From: Erinaceus europaeus
Lineage: Eukaryota > Chordata > Mammalia > Eulipotyphla > Erinaceidae
Assembly: GCF_950295315.1 (NCBI RefSeq)
Contig: NC_080164.1
Coordinates: 110,690,447 to 110,754,446, forward strand
Direction: 5' to 3'
DNA length: 64,000 nt
A program made the position numbers and the translations under genes. Position 1 is the first letter of the stretch, and the number at the start of each line of letters is the position of its first letter. The notes below the pieces were generated by a model. It had not been told where the DNA came from. It made no database searches and saw nothing but the letters and a program-made list of their open reading frames with translations. Positions 62,159 through 64,000 of this stretch are shown here, piece by piece.

Positions 62159-62957
62159 GTAATTTATGGTTGTCCTATCTCCTCCACAATAGAATTAAGA
62201 ATCTGCTGTTCCACTAAGTACGTAACTCAGTGCTATGTATTCAGTTCTTCTTCTAGCGTTTGCCTGTGTATTCAGTGATTGGAACGAAATAAGTATTAAT
62301 GAAATAACTGAGGACTGGAAGGATGAGTGAAAGAGTGTGTTTGGTAAGTCCTAAAAACTGAGATAAATGAAGTTAAATTATCGTTAATTCTGTAATTGTC
62401 TCTCACTACTACCAGCTGGTATACAGCAGTTCCCAAATGCCCAAACTATATAAACCCAGGAAATTTTAAATTAAAGGTCACCATCTGGAATGAGAGTCAC
62501 ACAGACTTAGCTCCAAAACACTGATTTAGGGATAACTACTATATTCCAAGGATCTTCACTAGTATTTGGTATTTATTTGGTTTACAGAGAAGTAAAAGTT
62601 ACCATTGGAGACTTACCGAAGGTCAACAGCTCCATCTTGATTCAAGATGGCATCAACCCTACAATCTCATCCTGATCATACATAAATTTATGTATAAGGC
62701 AAATATGGACAAACTTTTAAAAAAGGGATGCAATGAATTAAAATTCTACCTTGTTGTGTTAAACATTTATAATGAGTATGCAAGTAAGGAGAATTAAATC
62801 ATGGAATGAACTAAAAATATATGATCCTTGGGACAACAAAATAAAACACAAGAGTATGCTGCTTTTTCATGTGAAGGACCTGGGTTTGAGCCTAATGCCA
62901 ACTGAAGCAAGCTTAGCTGCAGTGGTTTCCTTGTTTATTCAGTCTCTGTAGCTTTCT
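61750..62957. other. Unassigned ~1.2 kb with a (GT)n microsatellite
   Basis: Single-copy-looking AT-rich DNA. (GT)n at 62113-62158. A 19-base near-perfect palindrome at 62632-62650 (see findings). 62850-62957 may be an old SINE (GACCTGGGTTTGAGCCTAATG). Confidence 0.45.
62113..62158. repeat. (GT)n microsatellite
   Basis: About 22 perfect GT units. Confidence 0.97.
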
Positions 62958-63097
62958 CTTTTTTATTATCTTTATTTATTTGTTGGATAGAGACAGCCAG
63001 AAATTGATAGGGAAAGGGGAGATATAGAGGAAGAAAGACAAAGAGACCTGGGTCCTTGTGCATTGTAACATGTGCACATAGCCAGAGGCCCCAGAAC
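62958..63097 (-). mobile_element. SINE type B with internal deletion
   Basis: TTATTATCTTTATTTATTTG tail and GATAGAGACAGCCAGAAATTG, then a jump at about 63046 from AAAGAGA to CCTGGGTCCTTGTGCATTG. The middle of the body is missing. Confidence 0.82.
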
Positions 63098-63479
63098 CCA
63101 CCCTCCTCTAAACCTTTCTCTATCTGAGTCAGCCCAGAATAGTGAAACCTCAGATATGAAAAGAGAATAGATACATGAGACTTGTGTTACCCAATAATAC
63201 CAAAACACTCAATGATTCCACATAACTACATATGCATTATTCATAGTGTCATCTAATATAAAGAGTTATTTTATTGACTTTGTTAATGCTCATATTAACA
63301 GTCAAATTTAGTATGGCAGGTACTGGCCTACATACCATTCAAAAAGAGAAAGAATCAATTTCAGAGATACTAGGGAATTTTATGATTTGTCAAGAAGGTG
63401 TGTGTGTGCATGCACACACGTGCCTGTATCTGCATGCATGAGGACAGAGTCAGGGTCTCTCACAGGCATGGTTTTATTA

Positions 63480-63620
63480 TTTCTGACCAGACCTTTTCAT
63501 TCACAGCAACCTAGAGAGAGGGAGAGATATAATGGCACTGGGGTTTCTGCTGGTCTCATGTAACATGGTGCTGGAGCTTGAACTCAGGCCATGCTGTAGA
63601 GTAAGGCATATACTGTGGAG
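63480..63620 (-). mobile_element. Old diverged SINE
   Basis: GAGAGAGGGAGAGATATAATGGC and GTGCTGGAGCTTGAACTCAGG are in SINE order, but ends are unclear. Confidence 0.45.
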
Positions 63621-63769
63621 TAAGGCCTGCTATCTGAATATTTGTCAAAAACTAACCAAATGCTCACCCAATGCCAAGTAATGAGCAAAACAGATATATT
63701 CTCTTTTACCCTGAATGAGAAAAACACACTAACTCATGACATAAAGATTTGCAAAAATATTATTACTAG

Positions 63770-63985
63770 AGTTCTTTTTTAAATTTATCTTTATTTATTG
63801 AATAAAGGAAGCCAGAAATCAAGAGGTTATGGGGATATAAAGGTAGAGAGAGACAGAGAGCCACCTGATACCCTACTTCACCATTCTCAAGCTTTCTCTC
63901 TGCAGGTGAGTATTAGGGGCTTGAACCTTGGTCCTTGCACACTGTAATATGTACACTTAACCAAGTGAACTACTGCCCAGCGCCT
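63770..63985 (-). mobile_element. tRNA-derived SINE, type B
   Basis: TTTAAATTTATCTTTATTTATTG tail, GCCAGAAATCAAGAGG, GGGGCTTGAACCTTGGTCC, head complement ACACTTAACCAAGTGAACTAC and GCCCAGCGCC. Confidence 0.9.
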
Positions 63986-64000
63986 GCACTGAAGTTCTTA

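Noticed and set aside
151..64000. True tRNA genes at the SINE heads
   Set aside because: The A/B-box-bearing heads are all followed by the SINE body and tail, and do not fold with a proper acceptor stem by inspection.

Overview
This is repeat-dense mammalian genomic DNA with no intact host gene that I can support. The commonest repeats are tRNA-headed SINEs with a shared body (GGTTCGAGCCC-type B box, a GCAGGTCTGCAGGTGTCT motif, pyrimidine-rich stretch, AATAAATAAA tail). I associate these with hedgehogs (Erinaceidae, Eulipotyphla). The host assignment is inference from repeat style, not from a search. Nearly every open frame of 60-225 codons lies in LINE-1 debris, simple repeats or GC-rich retroviral DNA.

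Layout. 1-2.8 kb: SINEs and (TTTC)n. 2.2-5.7 kb: minus-strand L1s, one split by a solo LTR. 5.9-11.4 kb: SINE, L1 pieces including a copy with a ~1.3 kb 3' UTR, and a rearranged 5'UTR/3'UTR element. 12.3-17.1 kb: the only gene-derived island, with two decayed copies of an intronless CAMK/MARK-like protein kinase; the first has a compact TATA/CCAAT/CRE-like promoter upstream. 17.1-24.0 kb: an internally deleted L1, an ancient L1 and a 5'-inverted L1. 24.67-33.22 kb: one essentially full-length L1 bounded by a 15-bp target-site duplication (one mismatch), with a 2.7 kb minus-strand LTR element inside ORF1 that has its own 6-bp duplication. 33-39 kb: SINEs, old L1 3' UTRs and unique AT-rich DNA. 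39.0-43.8 kb: a second L1 with its 5' end (AAGATGGCGG motif) preserved, interrupted by a solo LTR. 44-59.4 kb: SINEs, L1 3' ends on both strands, old L1 and unique DNA. 59.56-61.75 kb: a plus-strand provirus-like element with paired 256-bp LTRs. 62-64 kb: unique DNA and SINEs.

The most unusual material is the set of LTR elements. The minus-strand element at 25.5-28.25 kb and the plus-strand element at 59.6-61.7 kb share a short internal scaffold (tRNA-Lys-type primer site, a leader with a conserved small ORF start, a ~0.5 kb 3' block, polypurine tract) and have no recognisable gag, pro, pol or env. Their LTRs are unrelated and their central segments differ; the second carries a GC-rich block that looks foreign. 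The first element ends in two different LTRs in opposite orientation, yet keeps a clean target-site duplication. The solo LTR at 39.9 kb shares U3 with one of those LTRs but has a different R-U5. I read this as a non-autonomous, class II-like, LTR-swapping family. It is my best candidate for something undescribed.

The second theme is L1 biology: two kinds of 3' UTR (a short ~0.2 kb form and a long 1.0-1.3 kb form), G-quadruplex motifs near the start of the 3' UTR, many UTR-only copies, an endonuclease-only truncated ORF2, and several inversion or deletion structures.
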